A DNA stretch of 63,964 nt from JBJXHC01 sp046160825 (GTDB lineage Bacteria; Bacteroidota; Ignavibacteria; UBA10030; UBA6906). Shown piece after piece: positions 54,071 to 62,724 of this stretch (positions are counted from its first letter, which is position 1; the number at the start of each line of letters is the position of its first letter). Under the pieces are notes generated by a model. It made no database searches. It was not told the origin of the DNA and saw only the letters and a program-made list of their open reading frames with translations. Position numbers and translations under genes: made by a program. Location: positions 1 to 63,964 of the forward strand of contig JBJXHC010000001.1 in the NCBI GenBank assembly GCA_046160825.1, in the 5' to 3' direction.

Positions 54071-55527
54071 GCGGATTCGGAATATTGACGATCGGGAATG
54101 TCTTCCGCCGCGCTCACCATGGGATAATAGTCGGAGATGTTCACCGCAAACCCTTCGGCGGTGAAGGCACCTGTGGCGGGATTCTGGATGTATGTCCCTT
54201 TGTACTCCTTGCGCCGGATGCGCTCCAACATTTCAACCAACACATCAACATCCTCTTCGTTCGAATAGCAGCCGAAACTTGCACGCGCCATTCCCGGGAA
54301 GGTGGCGGAGTCCGTGGCAACCACACCGCACCCGGTGTCCTTACCTGCCTCTGCGCTGACATTGAGCAGACGCTTCACGTATGGTTGTGCACAAAAGTAT
54401 CCGTTGCGCACACCAATTGCGCCCTCCGTACTCAAGATGGAAGCAACCAGACCCGGATGTATGCCTTCCATGTTGAAGGCAATAACTCCGACTTTATCCT
54501 GTAGCTGTTCCGTCGGTCCATAAAACACCATGCCCGGAATCTGTTTCATTTTCTTTAGTGCGTACTCCAACAGGTGCTGCTCGTGCGCTGCGATCACGTC
54601 CATTCCCACACATTTCATAATGATCAATGACTCTGCGAGCGCAATACCTCCGACAACATTGGGGCTGCCGGCTTCGTCCTTATGCGGCGGCGGATTCCAC
54701 TCCACACTATCAAGCGTGACAATTGCTGCAACGCCACCACCAACGGAATCCGGTTCGCCCTCCGCAAAGAACTCCGTCGGCCCGATCAACACGCCCGTAC
54801 CAAATGGTGCGTAGACCTTATGTGCGGAGTATGCCAGGAAGTCGATATGGCGAAGGTCGTCATTCGGAAGGATGTCGATCGGGCGATGCGCAACGAGTTG
54901 TGCCGCATCAACAAAGATCTTCGCTCCGGCATTGTGCGCTATTTCTGCAATATCATGAATAGGTGAACAGATGCCGGTGATGTTGGACGCACCGGAGACG
55001 GCCACCAATCGCACCTTCCCCTTATGAAGGCGCAACGCATTCTTCAATTCTTCATAATCAAGATTGCCAAGCTCCTTCACGGGCACATGCACCACCCTGG
55101 CATATCGTCGCCAGGGAAGATCGTTCGAGTGGTGTTCCATGCCGGTAGTAATAATGACGTCGCCTGGTGCAAACTGGAATCTCGCTGCAAGCTTGTTCGT
55201 GCATTCAGTGGTGTTCTTGGTAAAGATCACCTGGTTACGCATCGGATCGGCGCCGACAAATCTCCCGGCGATATCATGGGCGTGGTCGTATGCCTCGGTT
55301 GCCACCTGCGATTTGAATCCTGTACCGCGATGGACGCCGGAGTACCACGGAAGAAATTCTCCTACGCGGTTCCATACACGCTTGAACGTTGGCGTACTCG
55401 CTGCGTTGTCGAGAAATGTGTAACGGCGCGTGCTGCCGTCGAGCACCGGGACCATCGTATCAATGCCGATGATATCGCCGCGGAGATCATTGATTGTCAA
55501 ACGTTTGCCGTTATGTTGTGGTGTCAT
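54067..55527 (-). CDS. Class V aminotransferase, cysteine desulfurase-like
   Basis: A 486-residue PLP enzyme of the SufS/Csd type. The PLP Lys is in LAYSAHKVYAPFGTG, and a Cys in RNGYFCAQP aligns with the SufS active-site Cys. An early FLDNAASTPT block fits. It is ~80 residues longer than SufS, mostly as a C-terminal tail including EEDVDVLVEML and EGFAVNISDYYP. No SufE, IscU or other iron-sulfur genes are near, so its role may differ. Coupled to the S2P gene by a four-base overlap. Confidence 0.88.
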   Translation of the reverse strand: MTPQHNGKRLTINDLRGDIIGIDTMVPVLDGSTRRYTFLDNAASTPTFKRVWNRVGEFLPWYSGVHRGTGFKSQVATEAYDHAHDIAGRFVGADPMRNQVIFTKNTTECTNKLAARFQFAPGDVIITTGMEHHSNDLPWRRYARVVHVPVKELGNLDYEELKNALRLHKGKVRLVAVSGASNITGICSPIHDIAEIAHNAGAKIFVDAAQLVAHRPIDILPNDDLRHIDFLAYSAHKVYAPFGTGVLIGPTEFFAEGEPDSVGGGVAAIVTLDSVEWNPPPHKDEAGSPNVVGGIALAESLIIMKCVGMDVIAAHEQHLLEYALKKMKQIPGMVFYGPTEQLQDKVGVIAFNMEGIHPGLVASILSTEGAIGVRNGYFCAQPYVKRLLNVSAEAGKDTGCGVVATDSATFPGMARASFGCYSNEEDVDVLVEMLERIRRKEYKGTYIQNPATGAFTAEGFAVNISDYYPMVSAAEDIPDRQYSESA

Positions 55528-55540
55528 GATGCAACTCCGG

Positions 55541-56443
55541 TTATGCTCTCGGATGAAACGTCCGGTGAACTTCCTTCAAATACTCACGGTCGATGTGCGT
55601 ATAAATTTGTGTCGTGGAGATGTCCGCGTGGCCGAGCATCTCCTGCACGGAACGCAGGTCGGCGCCCCCCTCAAGCAGGTGCGTGGCAAACGAATGACGG
55701 AACGTATGCGGATGCACTTCCTTGGTGATGCCCGCCTTTTGTGTGTATGAGCGGACGATGTTCCAGATCGACATCCGGGTCAATGGCGTCCCTCGCATAT
55801 TCAGGAATAGTGCATCCTCCGATTCCCTTGCTCCGGCAAGCAACAACCGGCACTCTTTCTTATACCGGTCAATCCAGCGCAACGCCGATTGGCCGATGGG
55901 AACGACCCGTTCTTTCGATCCCTTGCCAAAGACTCTCACGAGTCCCTCTTCGGGGAAAACGCTGGATTGCTTCAACCCGATCACTTCAGAAACGCGCAAC
56001 CCGGAAGCATAGAGTACTTCGAGAATCGCACGGTCGCGTACCCAGAGACTCTTCTTGTCTTGCGGTGATGCGACTGTCTGTTGCAGTATTGCTTCCACCT
56101 CCGGCTGAGTCAAAACACCGGGCAGCGCGCGTTCTACTTTTTGTGTGTCCACCAATTCCGCGGGATTCGCCTTCACAATCCCATCCCCGACCAGAAATTT
56201 GTGGAAACCCTTGATGGCCGAACAGGCTCTATTCACCGAGCGTGGTGAGAGTCCTTGCTTGCGTAACGAACCGAGGAACCCCGACATATGGACCTCGGTA
56301 ACGGCCTTCAGATGGCGTATGCCCTGCTTTTGAAGAAAGCCAAGATACCGTGTAATGTCAAGGCGATACGCCGACACTGTATTACGAGAAGCATTTTTTT
56401 CCAACGAAAGGAAATGAAGGTATTGATCACGGTGCTGCGTCAT
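55541..56443 (-). CDS. xerD: Tyrosine recombinase, XerD-like
   Basis: A 300-residue tyrosine recombinase. The N-terminal core-binding domain starts HRDQYLHFLSLEKNASRNTV. The catalytic residues are Arg in YASGLRVSEVIGL, the HPHTFRHSFATHLL box, the second His in MLGHADISTTQIY and the Tyr nucleophile within IYTHID. Size and layout match XerC/XerD, which resolve chromosome dimers at dif. XerD versus XerC cannot be told by eye. Overlaps the HD-phosphodiesterase gene by four bases. Confidence 0.9.
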   Translation of the reverse strand: MTQHRDQYLHFLSLEKNASRNTVSAYRLDITRYLGFLQKQGIRHLKAVTEVHMSGFLGSLRKQGLSPRSVNRACSAIKGFHKFLVGDGIVKANPAELVDTQKVERALPGVLTQPEVEAILQQTVASPQDKKSLWVRDRAILEVLYASGLRVSEVIGLKQSSVFPEEGLVRVFGKGSKERVVPIGQSALRWIDRYKKECRLLLAGARESEDALFLNMRGTPLTRMSIWNIVRSYTQKAGITKEVHPHTFRHSFATHLLEGGADLRSVQEMLGHADISTTQIYTHIDREYLKEVHRTFHPRA

Positions 56444-58713
56444 TGTCCCGCCTTCTTCGTCCGCGATTCATTCGAGACCCCGTCGGCCACGATACGCTCC
56501 CGCTCCTCTGTATCCGGATACTTGATGCGCGAGTGATAAATACCCACGAGCACCCCGAGGAAGGCTGCCTTGATCTTTGTAAGGTCTTGCAGAGTCAGAG
56601 GACATTCATCCAATTCACCCTCTTCGAACCGGCGGCGTATCAGTTCATCAATCACGACTTCGAGATTTTGCGGTGACGGATCTTCAAGGCAGCGCGCTGT
56701 TGCTTCGATAGCATCGGCCAGCATCAGGATACCGGTCTCTTTCGTTTGTGGCTTTGGTCCCTGATAGCGATAGTCCTGTTCCTTGATCTCGTCGATCTTC
56801 GTCTCGTCGGGCGAACTTTCTGCCTGCTTGAGCGCCTTGCTGTAGAAATATTCAATGCGCGTCGTCCCGTGATGCATTGGAATAAAGTCGATCACCTCCT
56901 GCGGAAGTTTGTGTTCGCGTGCGAGAGCGATGCCGTCCTTCACGTGCGCGGCAATGATCAACGAACTCATCCGCGGCAAAAGCTTGTCGTGCCGGTTACG
57001 CGTGCCGCGCTGGTTTTCCACAAAGTAGGTGGGCTTATTGATCTTGCCGATGTCATGGAAACACGCCCCCACCCGTGCGAGAACTTCATTGCCGCCAACA
57101 GCCGACGCCGCAGATTCTGCAAGACTGGCCATATTCATGCTGTGATGATACGTCCCTGGAGCGCGTTCGGCAAGCTGGCGGAGTAATGGATGGTTGAAAT
57201 GAGAAAGCTCAATCAGCGTCAGATCTGTAGTCACATTGAACGAGCGCTCAATGAAGACCAGGAGACCGTACGTCAACACCGGTGAAATAATCGCGTTTGT
57301 CAGGGCGAACACGAGTTGTTCCAACACCATGCCGGGACTTTCAAATCGCTCGAGGGCAAGGGCGATAATCGACAGGGAGTAACCGAGGAAAATGAATCCG
57401 AGCGACCGGAAGATCTGCGTACGGTTTTTCATATCGCGGACGGTATAGACGGAAAGCGCCCCTGCGACCAGTGACGCAAGCGCTATGGAGTAATCGTTTC
57501 CTCTGATGCCGGCGACAAGGAAGGCGATGATCACCGTGCCATAGAACCCGACGCGTGAATCGAAGACAATCGTCAACAACATGGCCGCCGTCGGGACGAA
57601 GATCAGGTATTCAATCGGGGCAGCGACGTTCAACTCACGGGTGATGTAGGCGAGCAGTCCTTCAAACAGCATCAGCAGTGCAATCAGCGACAGTCGCCTG
57701 TTGTTGCTGAATATCCTTTTGCGGAACAGATGCAGATAAATGCCAAAGAGCATCACCACAATGGCAACATGAAGGATGATGCCGATGAACTGAAACGCGC
57801 CTCCGGATTCCGGTCCCCGTTCGGCCCGCGCTTTGCGCAACGAATCCAATTTCAGTTTGGTTTCAGGCGTGATGCGCTCATGTTTGCTGACGATGCGCTC
57901 GTTCTGCTCAACCACGCCCGTGGTGCGCGGGATGGCCTCAACCTCCGCGACGATTGCAAGATCAGATGCCGATGCATTGAATACAATATTGGGTTTCAGC
58001 AGCGAGATGCCGATCTTGTACGCCAACTCCACCGTATCGTTGTCACCGCCGTACGCATCGCGCAAGCGCGATTCCAGCAGACGGATGACATCCTTGCGAT
58101 CAAGCAGACGATCCACCGGCACGGTTTCCTGAATCGCTCCGCGGCGGATTGCAATCTCGGGAAGCCGCAACGAATCCTTGGGGCGCTCAATGAATCCCGC
58201 TGCGAGGTATTCGTCCATCGCGCCGAGAAGCAATGTCTCCATTGCCGCCAGGCGTCGTGTCGCGAGTGATACAATAATTTTACCGTCGCGCTCCGAGAAT
58301 CGCACACCACTCTCAGTGGAGAGTTGATTTACATTGACGCTATCGCCCCGTCGCCTCCTGGCCTCGGCCCAATCGTGCATGCAACCCAATACATGACTGA
58401 TTGCCGCTGTTTGTTCATCCGCTGCCTGCGCCATGTAGTCAAACACGGGCATGGCCCTGTTCTTTGCCGTCTCAATCTCTGTGTTATACTCCTCCTGATC
58501 CCGATGGACGGGAAATGAGAATGGTGCGATGAGATCCTTGCGCGCCCACACCGCGCCGACTTTGTAATCGAGATCGAGGGCTTCGCCTTGCGGAAACATC
58601 ATGGCAAGCGCGATAATAAGAACCACGGCAAGAAGGATCTTCACGAGAAGATCGGGAGAAAAGCGATGTCGCAGGAATGTCGTTGAGTCCGACCTTGTCT
58701 TTTCGTCGGCCAT
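56440..58713 (-). CDS. PgpH-like membrane HD phosphodiesterase (7TMR-HDED)
   Basis: A 757-residue protein: one N-terminal helix (~25-42), an extracytoplasmic 7TMR-HDED domain (~55-290), seven helices (~300-475) and a cytoplasmic HD domain (~500-700). Metal-binding residues lie in TYHHSMNMA, CFHDIGKINKP, IIAAHVKDG and PMHHGTTRIEYFY. Homologues such as Listeria PgpH hydrolyse cyclic di-AMP, making this a likely second-messenger phosphodiesterase. It is the first gene of an eight-gene operon. Confidence 0.93.
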   Translation of the reverse strand: MADEKTRSDSTTFLRHRFSPDLLVKILLAVVLIIALAMMFPQGEALDLDYKVGAVWARKDLIAPFSFPVHRDQEEYNTEIETAKNRAMPVFDYMAQAADEQTAAISHVLGCMHDWAEARRRRGDSVNVNQLSTESGVRFSERDGKIIVSLATRRLAAMETLLLGAMDEYLAAGFIERPKDSLRLPEIAIRRGAIQETVPVDRLLDRKDVIRLLESRLRDAYGGDNDTVELAYKIGISLLKPNIVFNASASDLAIVAEVEAIPRTTGVVEQNERIVSKHERITPETKLKLDSLRKARAERGPESGGAFQFIGIILHVAIVVMLFGIYLHLFRKRIFSNNRRLSLIALLMLFEGLLAYITRELNVAAPIEYLIFVPTAAMLLTIVFDSRVGFYGTVIIAFLVAGIRGNDYSIALASLVAGALSVYTVRDMKNRTQIFRSLGFIFLGYSLSIIALALERFESPGMVLEQLVFALTNAIISPVLTYGLLVFIERSFNVTTDLTLIELSHFNHPLLRQLAERAPGTYHHSMNMASLAESAASAVGGNEVLARVGACFHDIGKINKPTYFVENQRGTRNRHDKLLPRMSSLIIAAHVKDGIALAREHKLPQEVIDFIPMHHGTTRIEYFYSKALKQAESSPDETKIDEIKEQDYRYQGPKPQTKETGILMLADAIEATARCLEDPSPQNLEVVIDELIRRRFEEGELDECPLTLQDLTKIKAAFLGVLVGIYHSRIKYPDTEERERIVADGVSNESRTKKAGQ

Positions 58714-58843
58714 GTGAGTCTATTGTGATGTGAGATTATGTAAACCAATATCGGGAGATTGACGGCGAGAATCAACGAGGTTTGAAATGCGGCGCGGCGG
58801 ACAAACTGGACGTTTGTCCTACTACCTATTGATCTGAGGGGTA

Positions 58844-58890
58844 GGTCAAGCCTGCCCGTCCGATCAGGCGGGCGTCCCCCCCGCTTGACC
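58844..58890. repeat. Intergenic imperfect palindrome
   Basis: Perfect outer arms GGTCAAGC (58844-58851) and GCTTGACC (58883-58890), with inner CCTG/CAGG and CCCG/CGGG pairing. It lies upstream of the PgpH-like gene and downstream of the cytochrome gene. It shares the CCCGCC/GGCGGG-type core composition with repeats near 41.7 kb and 63.3 kb. Confidence 0.65.
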
Positions 58891-58916
58891 GAATGGTTCT
58901 CGTCAATGACATATTA

Positions 58917-58946
58917 AACAAAAAGCCCCATCCTTGCGGACGGGGC
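58917..58946 (-). terminator. Rho-independent terminator of the heme-barrel cluster
   Basis: Arms 58925-58933 and 58938-58946, nine pairs with one G-T wobble on the minus strand, 4-base loop, then TTTTTGTTT. It closes the cytochrome gene at 58972. Confidence 0.85.
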
Positions 58947-58971
58947 ATCATGTGTTTGGCTCGGGGTGAGA

Positions 58972-59406
58972 TTAGTTGTTCTTTGCACCCTGATCAATCC
59001 ATGTAGCAATCGTCTTGACTTCTTCATCAGTCAGCCATTTTGCCTTCCCGTCCTTGATCTTCTTCTTTGAGTTCAGAGGCATCCTGTCTCCAAACGGCGG
59101 ATCGTCGCCCAGCTTCTCCACCAGCGGACTCTCCTTTGATTTTCCCGCGATGAATGCCGAGCCATTCTTACCGCCAGTTTTCAGCAAGTCATAATTGTCC
59201 ATGGACAATTCGCTCGGGTTGAAATTCTCTTCTGCATGGCATGGGAGACAGTTCTTATTGATGATCGGGAAGACATCGTTCTTGAACGATACCGTGCTTG
59301 AGGTCTTCTTCTCCTCTTTCTTTGCTTCCTTCTTCACTTCCTGCCCAAGCAGAGCAGAAGTAAAAACAAGCACCGTTACGACAATAGCCGATATGTATAC
59401 TCTCAC
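58972..59406 (-). CDS. Exported monoheme c-type cytochrome
   Basis: A 144-residue protein with signal peptide (ISAIVVTVLVFTSALLG), a Lys-rich linker (KKEAKKEEKK) and a cytochrome c domain with heme site CLPCH in INKNCLPCHAE. The distal Met is probably in GDRMPLNSK. The region resembles planctomycete-type cytochrome C domains. The start is GTG at 59406, supported by a strong AAGGAGGT just upstream; no ATG fits. It follows the lipoprotein and heme-barrel genes on the same strand and probably shuttles electrons in the periplasm. Confidence 0.9.
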   Translation of the reverse strand: MRVYISAIVVTVLVFTSALLGQEVKKEAKKEEKKTSSTVSFKNDVFPIINKNCLPCHAEENFNPSELSMDNYDLLKTGGKNGSAFIAGKSKESPLVEKLGDDPPFGDRMPLNSKKKIKDGKAKWLTDEEVKTIATWIDQGAKNN

Positions 59407-59478
59407 TCTACCTCCTTGAAATGAAAACCACTGTTATCGTATCGTACTTTGTAAACACCCGAAGACGGGTAAAAGTTG

Positions 59479-60150
59479 CTACGGGTTCTTTGTAATCGGA
59501 ATCGTCACTTCCCGCTCAGGAGAAGGAGAACTATCCTTCACCTTCACTGAAGTCGAGCCGGCAGCAGATGCCGTCGAGACACCGGTGATTGTCAGTGTTG
59601 CAGGATTGATGTTCGGGTTCACAAATGATGCCGTTGCAAGTGAACCGTTCGGCGCGGTATCAATGACATACGGTGGAGTACCATTGCTGATGGTAACACT
59701 CACGGCCTGCGACGGTCCGACTGTTACTGATGTCGGGTTGGCGACAAGTGCCGGAGCCGGACTGACGGTAATGCTAATCGTGATACCATGCAGCAAGGCA
59801 TCACTCGCATCTTCGTCGTGAGACTCACTGATCTCCACCGTCGTCGTTCCGCCGACGTTCACCACTGACGGCGCGGTAATAACAAGTGTCGCAGGGTTCT
59901 GACCTGCGTTGTTCAATACTGCAGATGCAAGAGTCGGGTCCGGCTGCTCGGTGATTTCATACGGCGGGCTTCCACCGCTGATGGTGACTGTTGCCTGTCC
60001 GCCGGCACCAAGTGAAACACTGAACGTGTTTGCAGTCAGTTCGCCAGCGTCTCCGCCGCCGACTTCATCCCCCATATCCTTACAGCTATAAAAGGCGAGC
60101 GCTACAACAGCAAGCAGCGCCAGCACAACTCCTGTGCGTCGCACAATCAT
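59479..60150 (-). CDS. Lipoprotein with two Ig/BACON-like beta repeats
   Basis: A 223-residue lipoprotein with signal and lipobox (LAFYS-Cys23). The mature part holds two related ~85-residue beta repeats, seen from VTISGGSPPYEI and VTISNGTPPYVI, each followed by AS-(A/F)-(V/N) and NPATL(V/T)IT. These look like Ig-type modules. Function unknown. It lies nine bases after the heme-barrel gene and before the cytochrome gene, so it may be a surface or binding accessory of that cluster. Confidence 0.8.
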   Translation of the reverse strand: MIVRRTGVVLALLAVVALAFYSCKDMGDEVGGGDAGELTANTFSVSLGAGGQATVTISGGSPPYEITEQPDPTLASAVLNNAGQNPATLVITAPSVVNVGGTTTVEISESHDEDASDALLHGITISITVSPAPALVANPTSVTVGPSQAVSVTISNGTPPYVIDTAPNGSLATASFVNPNINPATLTITGVSTASAAGSTSVKVKDSSPSPEREVTIPITKNP

Positions 60151-60159
60151 GTCGTCCTC

Positions 60160-61275
60160 TTAGAGATAAAAGTGAATCAACAAATGGAACTCGTCGTTCT
60201 TGACGTCCGTCGGGTCTTCCTTGATAATGCGGTACATGGGCCGGACTTCCACTCCACTGATCGGGAAGAACTCCAATCCAACGCTGTAGCGGGAAAGCGA
60301 GCCGGTTTTAATGTCTGTATTCGGATCGTAGAAGTCGTAGGCGGCTTTCAGATCAAGGCCGGGCGTGACAACATAGTTTGCTTCGACGTAGACAACGATG
60401 CCATCCGTTGTTGCTCCAAGAAATTTACTCTGCATCATATCCACTTCGCCGAGAAGCGTAAAGTTCTGGTAGCTGAATGCACCAAACCCGCCGAACAGCG
60501 TGGTGCGGACACCCGAGGCGCTCTTCTTTGTAAACATGTTCGCGCCGATGCCCACGTTGATCTCTTCGGTTGCCTTGAACATTCCCTCTGCTCGACCGAG
60601 GAATGCCTTCTGGTTGCTGGCACCGGCACCGAGAACGTCTGCCGCGTTGAAGATACCGCCGCTGATAGTGAAGGGTCCGGGGGAGACTCCGACTTCCGCT
60701 CCGGTAATTTCAGGCCGGCCGCGCTCAGCACTAAAGCCGGTGTATTCCCTGACGAATGCCGTGTGGTCGTCCATCCTCATCCCGAAGTTCGGAGTAAACT
60801 TTCCCACTTTGATAAAACCATTTGCCGGGAGGATATTCAGCAAACCGAATATCTCGTAGCCGCTGTAGATTCCCTTGTCAAGATAAATATTCACCTTCTT
60901 CGCGATACGGAAGTTCAGATACACATCGCCCTGCATCTGCCAGAACGCATTGCTACTCGTCTTGCCGAGTGTACCGGTATCCGGAAGCTGCTGATAAAAA
61001 AAGAGCGTACGGAAGTCCGCCCCCACCGAGATGAAATCGGTTATCTGCGTGCTGAACTCGTCCAGGTTATACTCCTCGGACCAGGTGGGAACGGGGAGTT
61101 CGTCGCGCCCATACTGTACACCAAACGTCTGGCGGATACCACCGCCGGAGGGATTGACGTGGCACGCCTGGCATTTTGCGCCAGTGCGGGCGGAAAACCT
61201 CGGCAACGCAGAGGCGATATCACAGACAAGAAGCAACATAACGACAAACGCGATACTCCGCAGCGTTGTCTTCAT
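60160..61275 (-). CDS. Outer-membrane beta-barrel with an N-terminal c-type heme motif
   Basis: A 371-residue protein: signal peptide ending IASALP, then RFSARTGAKCQACHVNPSGG with a CxxCH heme site near residue 35, then a ~300-residue barrel of alternating strands ending in LLIHFYL, a Phe/Tyr-rich final strand. Heme site and barrel share one chain, so an outer-membrane electron conduit is plausible: the heme would sit at the periplasmic mouth and meet the small cytochrome of the same cluster. Function is inferred. The barrel part resembles maltoporin/OprO-like folds of Bacteroidota. Confidence 0.85.
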   Translation of the reverse strand: MKTTLRSIAFVVMLLLVCDIASALPRFSARTGAKCQACHVNPSGGGIRQTFGVQYGRDELPVPTWSEEYNLDEFSTQITDFISVGADFRTLFFYQQLPDTGTLGKTSSNAFWQMQGDVYLNFRIAKKVNIYLDKGIYSGYEIFGLLNILPANGFIKVGKFTPNFGMRMDDHTAFVREYTGFSAERGRPEITGAEVGVSPGPFTISGGIFNAADVLGAGASNQKAFLGRAEGMFKATEEINVGIGANMFTKKSASGVRTTLFGGFGAFSYQNFTLLGEVDMMQSKFLGATTDGIVVYVEANYVVTPGLDLKAAYDFYDPNTDIKTGSLSRYSVGLEFFPISGVEVRPMYRIIKEDPTDVKNDEFHLLIHFYL

Positions 61276-61507
61276 GAGCTGTTCCTTTCAGAGTGATGGG
61301 GATGAACTGGTGATAAAAGTGAGCCCAATATAGTAAAGGGGCTTATTTGATGCAACAAACGCGGGGCTGGATTGGTTGCGCGCTGGAGCCTTCATTCCTC
61401 CATCAATCCATTTCTCCATTACTCCGCTGCGTTGTTACTTTGCTCTGCCTTGATTATGCGCGTTAAACTCTGTAAGATTCGGGCACATTTCTTTGCAGGT
61501 CTTTCCT

Positions 61508-62221
61508 ATGGCTCATTACCAGTCCCGGAAATTGGCGGGCATCATTTTTATCGTGGTACCAATTCTCATCAACATTCCTTACGGCATGCTCATCGCGGGT
61601 TTTCAGTATCCGGATATTCTCCGGCAGCCTGCGGGTGAAATCCTTGCAAAGTTTCATGAGGGGGGCTCCGGTCTCATTCTCACGTGGTGGGCCTTTGGCT
61701 TCATTGGTATTCCGCTGATCTACCCGGTGATTGGCTTGCATTCTCTTCTCCAACAGGAGGACACACCGTATCTGTTGACAGGCACGGCGTGCGGAGTGAT
61801 CTCGCTTGTTGCACAGTTTGTCGGATTGTTGCGCTGGACGTTCGTTGTTCCTTCGCTCGCCGAGGTGTACGTCAATCCGGCTTCGAGTCAGGCCACCAGG
61901 GATGCCGCCGTCATTGCATTTCAAACCATACATCAGTACGGCGGAGTCGTCATCGGTGAGCATATTGGTCAACTCTTCACCGTGGTCTGGATGTTCCTTG
62001 TCGGTGCCGCAATGATGAAGTCGCCTGCCTTCCGGCCCTGGCTCGGTTGGTTCGGCATCATCAGCGGGGCGATCTATCTCCTTGCTCAACTGGAATTGTT
62101 TGCCACCGTGATTCCGGGTATTCCCGTGATTACGATTGCCAGACTGTTGGGCAGCATCTTATGGTTGATGTGGATGGTGCTGATTGGGATTGCCATGCTG
62201 AGAATGCGTCCCGTCGCATAA
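61508..62221 (+). CDS. DUF4386-like membrane protein
   Basis: A 237-residue integral membrane protein with about six hydrophobic helices and no soluble domain. Blocks FGIISGAIYLLAQLE and the N-terminal SRKLAGIIFIVVPILINIPYG fit the DUF4386 group of unknown function. The ATG at 61508 is chosen over an in-frame TTG at 61493. It starts a plus-strand group after the minus-strand heme-barrel cluster. Confidence 0.75.
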   Translation: MAHYQSRKLAGIIFIVVPILINIPYGMLIAGFQYPDILRQPAGEILAKFHEGGSGLILTWWAFGFIGIPLIYPVIGLHSLLQQEDTPYLLTGTACGVISLVAQFVGLLRWTFVVPSLAEVYVNPASSQATRDAAVIAFQTIHQYGGVVIGEHIGQLFTVVWMFLVGAAMMKSPAFRPWLGWFGIISGAIYLLAQLELFATVIPGIPVITIARLLGSILWLMWMVLIGIAMLRMRPVA

Positions 62222-62307
62222 CAAATGTGAAACTTGTTTGTCGATCTAATATTCTGTAGTCTGCACGCATTCAATAATGAACCACAACATTCACATTCTC
62301 AAAGCCC

Positions 62308-62724
62308 ATGTACAAACGTTTTGAAACCGAAATGATCGTCCGGCCGGACGACATTGACATGAACAACCACCTGCACAGCTCGCGGTACCTGGACTACGTG
62401 CTCTTTGCCCGGTTCGATCAGATGGGGCGCTGCTACGGCATGCCGATGGAGGAGTTCCTGAAGAATAACTGGAACTGGTACCAGAAGGCGTTTCATATCG
62501 AATTCAAACGCGGAATCACTCTCGCAGACAGAGTCGTTATTCAAACCTGGCTCGAATCATTCGACAAGTCTGATGTACGGGTGGGGTTTCGGATTCTAAA
62601 AAAAGATCCGGAGAAAGTTGCTGCCGAGGGGTATTTTATCAGTACCATGATTGATATGCGCACCGGCCGTGCCATTCCTATCCCTGATTCCGTGATCGAG
62701 CATTATACACAGTATGTCGAATAA
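62308..62724 (+). CDS. Acyl-CoA thioesterase, 4HBT hotdog family
   Basis: A 138-residue hotdog-fold protein with the motif VRPDDIDMNNHLHSSRYLDY, whose Asp and His-region are typical of 4-hydroxybenzoyl-CoA thioesterase-like enzymes, and a FKRGITLADRVVI strand. It probably hydrolyses an acyl-CoA. Length is typical. Its TAA shares one base with the ATG of the P460-like gene. Confidence 0.88.
   Translation: MYKRFETEMIVRPDDIDMNNHLHSSRYLDYVLFARFDQMGRCYGMPMEEFLKNNWNWYQKAFHIEFKRGITLADRVVIQTWLESFDKSDVRVGFRILKKDPEKVAAEGYFISTMIDMRTGRAIPIPDSVIEHYTQYVE

Noticed and set aside
60172..61296. A long plus-strand reading frame (374 codons) opposite the heme-barrel gene
   Set aside because: It is the antisense shadow of a gene with signal peptide, heme motif and barrel pattern; its translation is Cys/His/Arg-rich with no recognisable fold.
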